Below are positions 18,801-26,200 of a stretch of DNA of 64,000 bases, in pieces; positions within the stretch are counted from its first letter, which is position 1; every line of letters begins with the position of its first letter. Where the stretch lies: positions 12,565,702 through 12,629,701 of the forward strand of contig NC_061136.1 of assembly GCF_905220365.1 (NCBI RefSeq), given 5' to 3'. The position numbers and the translations under genes were made by a program. This DNA comes from Vanessa cardui (lineage: Eukaryota; Arthropoda; Insecta; Lepidoptera; Nymphalidae). Below the pieces are notes generated by a model that did no database searches, was not told the origin of the DNA, and worked only from the letters and a program-made list of their open reading frames with translations.

Positions 18801-20115
18801 GTGATTTAATAGACATTGAATCAAAAATTATAATCATAAGCTTTATCTTTATTGAACCAACCTTGTCATATATTACTGGCAGTTCTTGTAACCTATCAAC
18901 AAGCTCCCTTTTTATTTTGTCTCCCTTGATACCAAGCTGTTTGCAAAGCATTAAAAATTCAGTTTTACTCGATGCTTCATTTTTTAAGTAGTCAGCATGT
19001 TTTTTATCACATTCCTGAAAAACAATTTATGTATGTTAATAAAAAACACTCAATAGCATTCATTAAAATCACAGATTTACAAAATTGGGTAAATATTACA
19101 TTACATATAATCTAATTTTAATTTAATTGTTATTATATGCTATTATTTTTTTTTTTTTTGATTTTCAAAATACTGTTTTTTATTTATAAATAACACACAA
19201 TTTGTTTAAAATATTGTTGGTCAAGTTACAGTTTTTAATAAGAAAGATTAAAAGTCGATACTCAATTTAAGAACAAAAATGTTACAAAAAAGTTTTTATT
19301 AAAAAATATATATATATATTGAATGTTATATTTTTATTAATATTTAAGGAACAGAAACTCATGTTAAAAAAATTTAAATAAGTTTGATTTCAAGAAAATA
19401 AAGAAATTTACAAGTTAAATGGTATAATTATATAAAAAAATATCTATATTGCATAGATATTTTTTTAGACTAGTAAAGAATGAGCTCATAGCCAATCAGT
19501 ACACCAAATTATTATATTTCTGTATGTACACAAGGTAGCATTAAATTGTAAGATTGTTATTTAGAATTACATTTAAATTTACACAAATTAATCAACACTG
19601 ATTACAAAACTTACTGCCTGCATTTGTTCCTCTTTCGCTATTTGCTTTTTAAATCCAGGAATTTCATAGTTAATATTTCTGACTAGCATTTGAGCCGCCT
19701 CGGCCAGATATAAGTTATCCTTCTCGTAGCTCTTTATTATGTCTTGCCAATCTTTCATTCTTTGTGATCCATATCTGCCAAATAAATTCTTGGTATCCGC
19801 TTCTGTCTCTTTGAGTATTTCAATAATTTTTAGACAATGAAAGTAATTGATATAGCTGCCTGATAAGAGAGCGGCTATGTCTTCATGCGCTGGCATGTCT
19901 TGAATGGCATTATTTATTTTTTCTCTCACAGCTATAATGCTCTTCTGCCATTCCTTGTTTACATGACGACGACTCACTAACCAGTCCTGGAGTTTCCCAA
20001 TATTAATGTCTATGGGAATATTACTTTCCTGGAATAATGAGGCACATAAATAGTGAAGGTCTACCTAAAATATTTTGATTACATATTATTTAACATTGTC
20101 ATGACTTACGTCCAT
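3803..20115 (-). CDS. CDK5RAP3: CDK5 regulatory subunit-associated protein 3 (C53/LZAP), nine exons
   Basis: CDS exons in transcript order: 20115-20110, 20028-19615, 19014-18862, 18426-18202, 17654-17529, 17073-16918, 6805-6612, 4895-4724, 3874-3803. They sum to 1518 nt, 505 codons plus stop; human CDK5RAP3 is about 506 aa. All junctions are GT-AG and in phase. Exon 1 encodes only Met-Asp. The protein aligns with human CDK5RAP3 throughout: IPIDI at the start, LLSGSYINYFHCL and FGRYGSQRMKDWQ in the N-terminal helical domain, an acidic middle region with IDFG/IDWG motifs at about 267-300, then DALTLL..TRNQF, a coiled-coil C-terminus, and a final KYKGRPVNIIGG like the human KRYSGRPVNLMG. The family is the substrate adaptor of the UFM1 E3 ligase (with UFL1/DDRGK1) at the ER and an ER-phagy factor. 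Introns 6, 7 and 8 are loaded with transposons. Exon 8 is strikingly GC-rich. Confidence 0.95.
3916..4463. mobile_element. MITE with 'tgctggggccacactagcg' inverted ends (PIF/Harbinger-like)
   Basis: The left end TGCTGGGGCCACACTAGCG is mirrored perfectly at the right end (CGCTAGTGTGGCCCCAGCA), with TAA flanking both sides (3913-3915 and 4464-4466) as a 3-bp target duplication. Internal subterminal 'gtgtagccac' copies are visible. It is 548 bp, non-coding, and sits in intron 8 of CDK5RAP3. The superfamily guess rests on the 3-bp TWA-type duplication. Confidence 0.75.
4946..5155. repeat. Tandem duplication, about 100-110 bp unit
   Basis: Two head-to-tail copies beginning 'ccgccacg(g/a)tttttgatag', each containing 'aaatatatattctagtgaca' and ending 'gactttatttgctg'. 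It lies in intron 7 of CDK5RAP3. Confidence 0.8.
5156..5736. other. CDK5RAP3 intron 7, unannotated part
   Basis: AT-rich intronic sequence with no recognisable element before the MITE at 5737. Confidence 0.5.
5737..6075. mobile_element. MITE family 1, copy A (TA-flanked)
   Basis: Left end 'tatagtacgacacaacttag', right end 'acatctaatttgtgtcgaac' followed by tata. The ends are inverted repeats of about 20 bp and the flanking TA suggests a Tc1/mariner-type 2-bp target duplication. Further copies are at 23468, 37983 and 42450. The 3' part of this copy was later caught up in the 229-bp tandem array. Confidence 0.8.
5958..6640. repeat. 229-bp tandem array carrying the end of CDK5RAP3 exon 7
   Basis: Three units: 5958-6182 (225 bp), 6183-6411 (229 bp), 6412-6640 (229 bp). 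Each joins the right part of MITE family 1 ('cgaatagcgtcgaatggcg' onward), a stretch of intron 7, and about 28 coding bases of exon 7 with its splice donor. Unit 1 lacks four bases (tcgg) present in the others. The unit nearest 6640 runs into genuine exon 7; the other two are downstream of it in transcript direction. Confidence 0.9.
6778..6842. repeat. Left copy of 65-bp direct repeat flanking a LINE (contains the exon 7 acceptor)
   Basis: Identical in my reading to 13729-13793. It includes the exon 7 acceptor and the first 28 coding bases of CDK5RAP3 exon 7. The repeat bounds a truncated non-LTR retrotransposon, so it is best read as an unusually long target-site duplication. Confidence 0.85.
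6843..6985 (+). mobile_element. Truncated Jockey-like LINE, left part
   Basis: Encodes the RT C-terminal stretch MRKCDTHNIGT..KHKLVTPVTRL..FVGQCIRFYNRIP, closely matching residues encoded around 15300-15450. It is interrupted at 6985 by the BEL/Pao element and resumes at 13506. The copy is 5'-truncated. Confidence 0.9.
6981..6985. repeat. BEL/Pao target-site duplication, left (atccc)
   Basis: Matches atccc at 13506-13510. The uninterrupted homologous target 'caggatcccagaa' is visible in the related LINE at about 15437-15449. Confidence 0.9.
6986..7306 (+). repeat. BEL/Pao 5' LTR
   Basis: 321 bp, starts TGTTGAATCC and ends AAGGACA; same length and apparently same sequence as 13185-13505. Confidence 0.95.
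7309..7326 (+). promoter_or_regulatory. Primer-binding site, tRNA-Phe type
   Basis: TGGTGCCGAAACCCGGGA, two bases after the LTR, is complementary to a 3' end reading TCCCGGGTTTCGGCACCA, which I recognise as animal tRNA-Phe with its CCA tail. Confidence 0.75.
7441..7771 (+). repeat. Roughly 13 x 26-bp tandem array in the BEL/Pao leader
   Basis: About thirteen head-to-tail units starting ACTTAGAAAA(A)TTTG, at 7441, 7471, 7496, 7523, 7549, 7575, 7601, 7626, 7652, 7678, 7704, 7730 and 7755. It sits between the primer site and the gag-pol ATG at 7782, so it is untranslated leader. Units alternate between endings like 'gattataaattg' and 'cgctaaaaaac'. Confidence 0.85.
7782..13001 (+). CDS. BEL/Pao gag-pol polyprotein
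   Basis: 1739 residues, uninterrupted. In order: a gag-like region (about 100-320, including LPKFSGLYEEWQTFHDMF); cysteine knuckles at about 336-395, including CFNCFAPTHSVKEC (C-x2-C-x4-H-x4-C); an aspartic-protease-like segment at about 455-600 with LIDPCSEGSFI; reverse transcriptase at about 700-960 with DYYIDDLLTG near 877; RNase H with HAFADAS near 1053; an integrase zinc region HYKTMHGG...CVKCLRF near 1365-1410; an integrase D-D-E core with SGVDFTG (about 1440), YSDNGTNF (about 1507) and GGLWEAG (about 1558); then a basic C-terminal domain. This is the standard BEL/Pao order. The intact frame suggests the copy could still be functional. The protease D-P-C in place of D-S/T-G is noted. 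Confidence 0.95.
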   Translation: MEKLLMKQEDTFEQLKKAFINYKKTPKDRLKVTYIESKLENLDRLFETFMNIHGDIVGSIKREERAKLPYFTDDMYTGFEDIYTEYKARIKDDLRLFSANTFSPQSLGPEGSVLSNTKVKLPQIQLPKFSGLYEEWQTFHDMFTSLIHQNTALSPVQKMHYLKSSLTGEPETLLRNLTTTDSNYEDAYQQLIRRYNNKRYNCNEIMKRLLSQRNATDSASSIKSLLDVTSSSLKSLQNMGIDTTSWDVIVNYIVVSRLDSESRKLWEAKVSELDSETLPTWNQLVNFLESRFRTFEMICGNNKSMVKSTNVHSNNTKAKVFHSTAQEDNKRANPSCTICKGQHLLYQCKQFAKQTPKERTEVIQSRRLCFNCFAPTHSVKECRSSTCCRRCGRRHHTLLHLERSELPSLSEAQPINKDNTERETPVIAHLVTKRNQKEMLLATAIVRASSANGYSQVVRVLIDPCSEGSFINEAMTQSLGLKRTNINGLVSGIGDKLARSRGMVSLSLESIHNKKSKHAINVDAYVLPKLTSFLPTCQTKINDWPEIKRLSLADPEYGSPAKIDMIVGVEVYEEIILEGLLKHPTEKGPIAQETQFGWVLSGRVRNNVTAKNPQLVGFHIRVKEDDLLKKFWEIEREPDAILKKFTKEEIKCEQFFEATTTRDNEGRYVVRLPFKEHKPRCVEGKTRDIALRRFHYLERKLQNNPPLYEEYKRVINGYKDQNHMVQIQNIEDIHNTKAVYLPHHPVIREDKETTKVRIVFDASCKGMNKVSLNDCFLVGPKLQQDLRHILMRWRRHPFCIIADLVQMYRQVRVEEKDTDFQRILWRSNPNDPIEHYKLLRLTFGTACAPYLAVKALQQLAKDEEAQYPRAAKIALQDYYIDDLLTGCETEMEAVEIFEEMNNLMSAGGFCLQKWCSNSERLMNHIEDGCKKLDKPLIYKINNTIKVLGISWNKTTDSFEYTLQLPNLCERITKRKVLSDIARLYDPMGWISPVIITAKIFIQKLWKAKLDWDENLPTELYKEWCSFRQDLHNVRNIVIPRWLQSHKDDKIELHAFADASQAAYAGAVYMKVTDAFGNIRVNLVTSKTKVSPVEKEISIPRLELCAALLATKLIYEVSQIMQIPKEDLYAWSDSTVVLAWVRGEPTRWNTFVSNRVSEIHTMLDSSQFRHIETINNPADFASRGIKGADLAGLTMWWHGPACLHHNYTYDFRDDFSTSIEERPIKTLTAVIQSEQEFVWTRFPNLTRMVRILAYCKRYIGILRSSRKNRVIISKERRIKEFEIINVKEMEEVLQIIIRNTQHIYYAEEIQHINSHGEVKRKSSLHTLCPILDKNGVLRVGGRIKESEARFDVKHPVILPSNSHLTSLLITDAHYKTMHGGPQIMLNYLRSKYWIVRARERVKKCYRECVKCLRFSQQNNNQLMGQLPKCRLKPSRPFKSSGVDFTGFINIRFSPGRGSKSYKGYICLFICMSTKAIHLEAVSDLSSKGFISAFRRFVSRRGQCLDLYSDNGTNFVGAEKELREMFLTAQSKLPIEIAQVLANDGTSWHFIPPNAPNFGGLWEAGIKSAKTHLKRVIGDSTLTFEELSTVLTQIEACLNSRPMTYLSEDPGDPQPLTPGHFLIGEQMVAIPDEAPTDVQVTGLQRWKMTQKMVNDFWRKWSEEYLVSLNQRYKWFTKKQDPDIGNIVVIKDHNLPPTKWLLGKIEQKHSGHDGLTRVLTIKTKNGLIKRPINKVSILPSAI
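13185..13505 (+). repeat. BEL/Pao 3' LTR
   Basis: 321 bp, TG...CA, followed by the right target duplication atccc (13506-13510). Confidence 0.95.
13506..13728 (+). mobile_element. Truncated Jockey-like LINE, right part
   Basis: Continues the frame broken at 6985 (PECVQNASVAKF-like), then a 3'UTR ('acgatcgcctcctgactatt') and an A-rich tail ending at 13728. It matches 15443-15580 of the neighbouring LINE but lacks that element's longer 3'UTR. Confidence 0.85.
13729..13793. repeat. Right copy of 65-bp direct repeat (decoy exon 7 start)
   Basis: Repeats 6778-6842. On the minus strand it presents a polypyrimidine tract, an AG acceptor and the first 28 coding bases of CDK5RAP3 exon 7, about 7 kb upstream of the real exon in transcript direction. 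Confidence 0.85.
13988..15785 (+). pseudogene. Jockey/CR1-like LINE, degraded reverse transcriptase
   Basis: RT fragments: 13988-14185, then NNYRPISILPTLSKIFE near 14260-14310, a frame change near 14315, and a 397-codon frame 14371-15564 with DLSKAFDCVQH, GVPQGSILGPFLFLIYINDLP, the catalytic FADDTS box, and a C-terminal FVGQCIRFYNRIP region. The 5' part (endonuclease) is missing. The in-frame stop near 14183 and the frameshift mean it is dead. The 3' end carries 'gccggttcttctc', 'ccgaaccggtggtag' and 'gaataaaggaatttgag', features shared by the LINE tails at 36485, 53680 and 57690. Confidence 0.85.
15895..16137. mobile_element. MITE family 3, short copy
   Basis: Ends 'aataggctatttgact' and 'agtcaaataacctatt' are inverted repeats. 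The interior ('atatttaaatagcgcgc', 'gtgacgtcact') matches 28745-29188 in reverse orientation. 243 bp, in intron 6 of CDK5RAP3. Confidence 0.75.
16162..16841 (-). mobile_element. 5'-truncated non-LTR element
   Basis: On the minus strand about 16770-16560 encodes an RT C-terminus (KSFSVQAVRLWNSLPINIR, then AAFKRLLKHY). Its 3'UTR ends 'aataaagtatatttatc' followed by a run of 'ttatc' units. The last 180 bp match 47246-47440. The element stops at the hairpin of 16842-16878. Confidence 0.8.
16842..16878. repeat. Perfect 17-bp inverted repeat, 3-nt loop
   Basis: Arms GATCGGGAGCCACTCGA (16842-16858) and TCGAGTGGCTCCCGATC (16862-16878). It lies 39 bases from the donor end of CDK5RAP3 exon 6 (16918) and exactly at the truncated 5' end of a LINE. 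Confidence 0.9.
17131..17422. mobile_element. hAT-like MITE family 2, copy 1
   Basis: Element 17139-17414 with inverted ends (CAATGATATTCTAATAAACA and its mirror). Flanks gtaggacc/gtatgacc are an 8-bp target duplication with one mismatch. It contains an internal fold 'aaacgtcc...ggacgttt'. It lies in CDK5RAP3 intron 5, and a second copy is at 30398-30708. Confidence 0.8.
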
Positions 20116-20965
20116 TTTTTAGTATTTACAATATATAGTGTCGTGAATTAATATTTATATCTTTTTTCTTGTTATATGAAAATGAGGAATCGTTATTTTA
20201 GATTTTATAATTCATAATTTTTAAGTTTTTTGTATCATGTGCAAGTGACGTGTCAAATAACAACAAATACTTTCGTAAAATATTTGACAAATGACACATA
20301 TGACATTAACTTGGCAAGTTAACATATGGTCTTGTCCAGGGTTGCTAGGTTTTATTCGAAGCTCAATATTTTGGTTATATTTTATTCGTGTATTTAATTA
20401 TATAATAATTATATTTATAAGAAATACGAAACTTTTAAAGCATGTCTTGATTAACCTTATCTTAGGCGCTGAATGAATATATAATTCATCAACTTACTCT
20501 GGATACACTATTAAAAATTTGGTACTAGAAGTCTATAAATTACAAAACTTGTGTAAATAAATTCATTTACTATAATCCTTGGCCTATTGGAATATTATTT
20601 TCAAATAATAAATAGATGATCTTGATAGTAAAATAATACAATTTATATGATAACCAATTATTAGCAACGCATTATATAGTAAAAAATTCTCGATCCGACA
20701 AGCAAGCGAGTGCTATTTTACAAATGCCGCAAAAAGGGTTTAGAAGCACAGGGTATACATATTACATTTTATTCCAAATAAACCATGAATTAAAAAGGAT
20801 CGAGTTCAGGAATAGGTCATTAGTACTATCAAAAACGTAAACAATTTCTTATCTAAACATTCCTTATTATTAGCCGATGTTATTAGCCCTAGTTTGTTTG
20901 ATAAGCATTTTTGTTATCATTAATACCGGTGTCAAAATGAAAAATATAATAACTTAAGAATTAAA
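20116..20965. promoter_or_regulatory. Shared divergent promoter region of CDK5RAP3 and LRMDA-like gene
   Basis: About 850 bp between two head-to-head start codons (20115 minus, 20966 plus). AT-rich, with no coding sequence and no repeat recognised. A bidirectional promoter is an inference from geometry. Confidence 0.45.
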
Positions 20966-23900
20966 ATGGAGTTTGAAAATTTAAATATTAACGAGTGAGT
21001 TTAAGTATTATAATTTTTGATTTAAGGTTCAAATTATTTTTCTATTATTGTAATCATATAATATTCTGTTGAATTATATTTTTATTATTTTCAAATATAC
21101 TAATTATTTTGTAAGCCGAAGTGACTATTCTTTTTTAAAAGACCTCTTAAATTAAGTTTAGTCGTTTCGTAATTCAACGTCATAGTATTTTTTATCATAC
21201 TCGATATGTCAGCTGTTAACTGTTTGTCAAAAATGAAAAACATCTTAATAACAAACTAGTGTAAAACTTGTTTTGGGAATTGTTATATATTACAGGTACT
21301 ATATCTTTGCAAACATAATAATATAATTATATGTTAAAATATGGTTTTATAATTTATGTATTATTTCGTTAAATTATTTAGATTTAATTATTTTTTAATT
21401 TATTCAATTTTGTCATTATTTTTGAGTTGATATTCGATACTTTAGTTTAATTAATTGTGTTTCCTATATTTTTTATTATAAAGCAGTCATGACGACGGCG
21501 TAATTACTGTCGACGTTTCAAATAGCATTTTAGTGGATTCAGTTACTGCAATGGCTCAGACAATACTTCCAGCTGATTACATCCAGTAAGTAATGTTTCT
21601 TTAAACAATGCCCACGTGTCACAACTATATTAAAAAAAGGTTATACATAAATAAAAAAAATAAATCCACATTAAAATGTAAAGCTAAGCCAGTTGCTTTT
21701 AAAAAAGTTGTCATACTAACAATAATTTTGTAATAAATTTTATGCATCTATTTAATCAAACTAATTTAGTCATTTACTTTATGTAGGTCCTCGGAGGACT
21801 TAAATGAGGATGGTGATTCTACAAAATTGACATTAGCATATGAAAGATTGTATGAATTGCCAAAAACCATAATTGAAAGATTTTGCGATCACATTAAGTA
21901 TTTGGATATAAGCCACAATAAAATAACGTAAGTACCTGGTATTATCAAATTATTTGAATAACAATAAAATAAATAAAGTACAAATATCACTCCATATTTT
22001 TACTATTATTATACTTTAATTATTTAAATGATTAAGACGAATATATACTGAGTTTTTGTTTTACCTGATGGTAACTTAATTTGTTTGTTAGGGAAAACAA
22101 TTATTTAAGTGTACTTAATATATATAAAATATATTTTAGTAGTTATAAAAAGTTAATGAAGATTTTATAAAATGTATAATTATTTATATGTATTAGTAAT
22201 ATTCATGAGAAACTCACTGAAATGAATTTGGATGACCTGCATTTGTATAGTATGGGATGAAAGCAAAGCAATAAGCTTAGAACCTTTTCCTTTAGAGTAC
22301 AAGAGGCAGTTAGTAAAGCAACCATAAATTTAAGACTTACTTCAATTTTACTTAGAGTTGAGTTATTCTACATTCTTTATTTTAAATTCATCAAAATTGG
22401 TTTAGCTATTTAATTACAGTTCAGTTCACTTGCACAGATATTGAAGAACCATATATATAAATATATTATTTGAAATTGTTATTGTGACTTTAGTGATTTT
22501 CTCATTGCAGAAATCTTGATGGTTTAGTACATTTTAAGCACCTTACAACACTAATAGCTGACGATAATCCGATAACTGAGCACAGCTTGTTACCTCCCAT
22601 GCCTAATTTACAATTGTTGTGGTAAGTAAAATATGATTCAAAAGAAAATATTATTTTCTTCTTAAATATTAGAATTAACTTACTTGGGTTTAGTTCCAAA
22701 CTTAGGTCATGAAGATTTGAGATAGATATTTGTTTGGAATAACAGTACATGCCAGTAAAACTGAGTACAGAAACCAGTCATATAAAATGTTGTATGTTCA
22801 AAACTTCTTCCCAATTGCTGACAAAAAAGATAGACTGTTTCAAGTACATCAATAAAAGCATGTGTTACTTCTCTTATATGGTAGAGTTGACTATTTATTT
22901 ATTTTTGTTTCTTTAATATTGTACAGGGATTTCATAATATGAAATTTCATATTTTCTTAGTTAAATATTTAAACCCTTAATTATTGAATGTACATTTTCA
23001 GGTTAAACCATTGTAAAATATCCTCACTGTACCCATGGGTGAGCAAACTCAAAGAATCCTGTCCAAATCTCCAGTACCTGTCTGTAATGGGAAATCCAGC
23101 GGCTCCCAGTTATTTTAATGGCGGTACTTTCTATGAAATGCTTCAGTACAGGTATGTTCTACTTTAGAAATATTTTGTCTGAATGTCCAAATGGAATAGT
23201 GATGTCTTTGGAACTTGTTATCTTCAATAATTTCTCAGGCATAGTAATTCTTAGCAAATAAGTAAAAGAACAAATTGTAGATAATGACATGATCTATAAT
23301 ATTCAAAATTATATTTTATCTTTTTTTGTCCGAGAATATTTTTTGGCAAACAACATCAATAGGGAGTTTTGGATTCTTCTTTGTTATTATTTTATATCTC
23401 ATATTTTTACCAAAATGCAGCTCTCGCGATATAATAAGCTTACCAATATATTTATCTATTAAGTAACTATAGTACGACACAACTTAGATGTCGCATCAGC
23501 AAAATTCGTAAAACCGATCACATCCGAATTAAGTACGCTATCCCAAATTATCAATATTTATTTCTCAAGCGAATATGATCTTTGCAGAAACGTAATAATA
23601 TGAAATATCATATGACCTAATATATTCGTCAATTTGACACGTGGATTTAGATACACTTGCTTTCTCTGACGCGTGAATCTAGCGACGAATAGCGTCGAAT
23701 GGCGCGATAGGAAGCTATTGCTATTGGTTGTATAAATCGGCATTAATTGGTTTTAATTTCATTCATACTTATAAGTAGTGTCATACTTATAAGTACTTTG
23801 ATTGATCTACAATAATTTTGCCCATCTTCTTTGACTGTTGAACATCAAATGTACTTTTCGGCCACAAGCAATTTTGTAACGTAATTTTTCAAGGTTAAAT

Positions 23901-24244
23901 TGAATGTAAAGCTACGTCTGTTCCGAATGTAGATTTTAGCGAGAAGAACCGGCAAGAAACTCAGTAGTAACTACTGAGTTTAGAAACATTGTCACATTTA
24001 CAGGTTGTTCGTGATATCACAGTTTCCATCCCTCTTACACCTGGATGATAGAAAAGTGACAGAAGATCAAAGAGAGGAAGCGCACAGGTTGTACAAACGG
24101 CCACTTCTCGAGAGAATAGTGAAGCCAGGATCCAGTAGCCTGACCCAACTGATGACCAGCTCAGTGACGTGGAGTTCGGTACATAGTAAAATATCTTCGT
24201 TTTGGAACAAGGAAAACAGACAAAGAAGAAATTTACTTATTTAG
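20966..24244 (+). CDS. Leucine-rich repeat protein, LRMDA (C10orf11)-like, six exons
   Basis: Exons 20966-20994, 21487-21585, 21787-21927, 22511-22621, 23002-23151, 24004-24244; total 771 nt, 256 aa. All junctions are GT-AG and in phase. Starts MEFENLNIN. The middle carries short LRR units: IKYLDISHNKITNLDGL, HLTTLIADDNPI, LQLLWLNHCKIS, LQYLSVMGNPAAPS. After the LRRs comes an LRR cap-like stretch (FVISQFPSLLHLDDRKVT) and a basic, Ser-rich C-terminus. Order and cap match leucine-rich melanocyte differentiation-associated protein, which has LDGL, a final LSLLGN motif and FLDxxxVTxxER. Probably cytoplasmic, a protein-protein adaptor; there is no signal peptide. Intron 5 contains a MITE and an antisense LINE tail. 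Another small LRR protein of similar layout cannot be ruled out. Confidence 0.85.
23468..23762. mobile_element. MITE family 1, copy B (right end lost)
   Basis: Begins 'tatagtacgacacaacttag' and follows copy A to 'ttggttttaatttcattc', then loses similarity. In intron 5 of the LRMDA-like gene. Confidence 0.75.
23900..23990 (-). mobile_element. Jockey-like LINE 3'-tail fragment
   Basis: 'gagaagaaccggcaagaaac' is the reverse complement of the 'gtttcttgccggttcttctc' seen in LINE tails at 58050. It is 10 bases upstream of exon 6 of the LRMDA-like gene. Confidence 0.6.
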
Positions 24245-24442
24245 TGAATCATTGAAGGTAGGGAAGAGACATCCTTGAGACTGGATAGAATTTGATCAAG
24301 GGTCAAAGAAATCATTTATTTTACTCGAAACTAATATAAATAGTTATTAAAAGACACCGTATAAGGTATAACTATACTAAGTTAAGTTGAAAACTTTAAA
24401 TTCTCCTTACGATTGACGCGTCTTACATACACAGGCATATAT

Positions 24443-24565
24443 ATGTCACCGTAAGATTACAAAATTCGTTAGATTACAATCTGATGAATTTGTAATCTGT
24501 CGAAATATTGTGAATCTGACGAGACAGATTGTAATCTAACGAATTTTGTAATCTTGCGGTGACAT
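24443..24565. mobile_element. Hairpin MITE, 41-bp arms
   Basis: Arms 24443-24483 and 24525-24565 are inverted copies with one mismatch (start atgtcaccgtaagattac, end gtaatcttgcggtgacat). 41-bp loop. Just downstream of the LRMDA-like stop. Confidence 0.85.
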
Positions 24566-25008
24566 GTGCACACACACATTGAAATGAATTCATCTTTAAT
24601 TTAATTTAATTTTCTTTTATAAAACAAGCTTATAAACATAGAATAGGTTTGTATATGTTAAGAGCACAAATTCAAGACAGCGGGTGATCGCACTTGGTCA
24701 CAGTTTTATCCCACATTTAAAATATGATATGTATGACCTAAGACCATGCCAAAACATTGCCACGTAGTTAAGTAGACAATAAAAAGGATAAGCTAGCCTT
24801 CAGTGCCTAAATTAATTTTGTTACATTTGTGGTATAGCAAATGGAATATTCCATTATTCACATACCAAGATCAACATATTTCAAACATTGTGAACAGGCA
24901 AACTTATTTGCAAACTTACATCACTAATTTCACCCCCTCGATGTGATGATATTTTAAATACGCAGTAACATCGGTATGTAATACTACATCCTGTTTGACC
25001 TGTTGGTT
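24566..25008. other. Intergenic, 3' side of LRMDA-like gene
   Basis: AT-rich. 'aataaa' near 24779 could be a polyadenylation signal, otherwise nothing recognised. Confidence 0.3.
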
Positions 25009-25212
25009 GTTAGAACTAGCGCGCACTGGTAACTTGTCACGGTGACTGTTTCGTCACTCTTGTCGAGTCCGTGAATATATACAGATGCAGACACAAATGT
25101 CACCCAATTGTCACGTCGTAATGTGCGCGCACCTCCATACATATTCATGGACTCCACAAGAGTGACGAAACAGTCACCGTGACAAAAGTTACCAGTGCGC
25201 GCTAGTTCTTAC
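25009..25212. mobile_element. Long inverted repeat / hairpin MITE, about 70-bp arms
   Basis: Left arm 25009-25078 (gttagaactagcgcgcactg...) and right arm 25143-25212 (...cagtgcgcgctagttcttac) are inverted copies with few differences, around a 64-bp core containing 'aatgtgcgcgcacc'. Non-coding. Confidence 0.85.
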
Positions 25213-26200
25213 AGTGCTCTGTCAGTCAGCCATTTAATTATTATTTAGTAGATATATTAATGGACGCGCAAATGAGCATCGAAGATATGAAAGCAATAGA
25301 AAACTAACCTTATACGCCTTCAAGGGTCCAATGCGCTACTTTAGGGATGTGATTAACATTAGGAAAAAAAAGAGTGGGGGTGATTTGTAATATTATGTTA
25401 ATATAAGTAACAATGTATAATAAGTAGAAAGTAAATAGGTAATAACAGAAAATTCCAAATTTAAAAGGCTGGATTGCATTAACATATAATATGTATTTCT
25501 ATGCAAATACAATTTCTGTAAGTTTAAATAACATGTTGAAATATTTTTAAGCGAATTTTGTAATTCCACTTTTTTATTAAGAATCGTTTTTATTAACTAG
25601 TCTTATATACTATGTTTTAATAAATATATGTTATAAAGTTGTTTAAGTTTAATGTTTATAATTAATAAACTATGCGATTTTACAATTACATGTGTCAAAT
25701 TAAAAACATATGATCGTTTGTAAATAATTTTATTTAAATAAACTTATCAATAAATACTTTACTAAATTTGTTGTTTTAATATCTAATTATCTTACTTATC
25801 ACAATGTTGCCATATGAAAATAAAATATAACTAATACAATATAAATAATATGGTAATTAAATATAACATAATAATAAGTCTATAGCAGTATATTATATAC
25901 AGTTATTTTTAAAAGTTATTGTCCAGTTTCCATAAAACTGTAAAATAATATTTAATTATAGATTAACTTGTCACTGTCCAATTATCTTTTTTTTTAAGTG
26001 AAGGCACTATACACTAATAAGCCTATACAAAACTATATAACCCAGGAACACTAACCGCAAACAGAAAGCGACCGTAAATATATTTCAATGTGCTGGCGCC
26101 CAATGAAGTATTTGGTAAACTTTATTCTTTGGTCCTTGTTTATGTGCGTTCTGAAACTCTTTATATTTATTTATTTTCGAACTTTCAAATTTGAGGTTAT
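25213..26200. other. Intergenic between convergent genes
   Basis: Very AT-rich, no gene or element seen. It separates the LRMDA-like gene (+) and the peroxidase gene (-), which converge here, and must contain the peroxidase 3'UTR. Confidence 0.45.

Noticed and set aside
19588..19977. Stand-alone 129-codon gene starting MSRRHVNKEW
   Set aside because: It is exon 2 of CDK5RAP3 read from an internal Met and past its donor. Homology continues upstream to IPIDI and an ATGGAC exon at 20115-20110.
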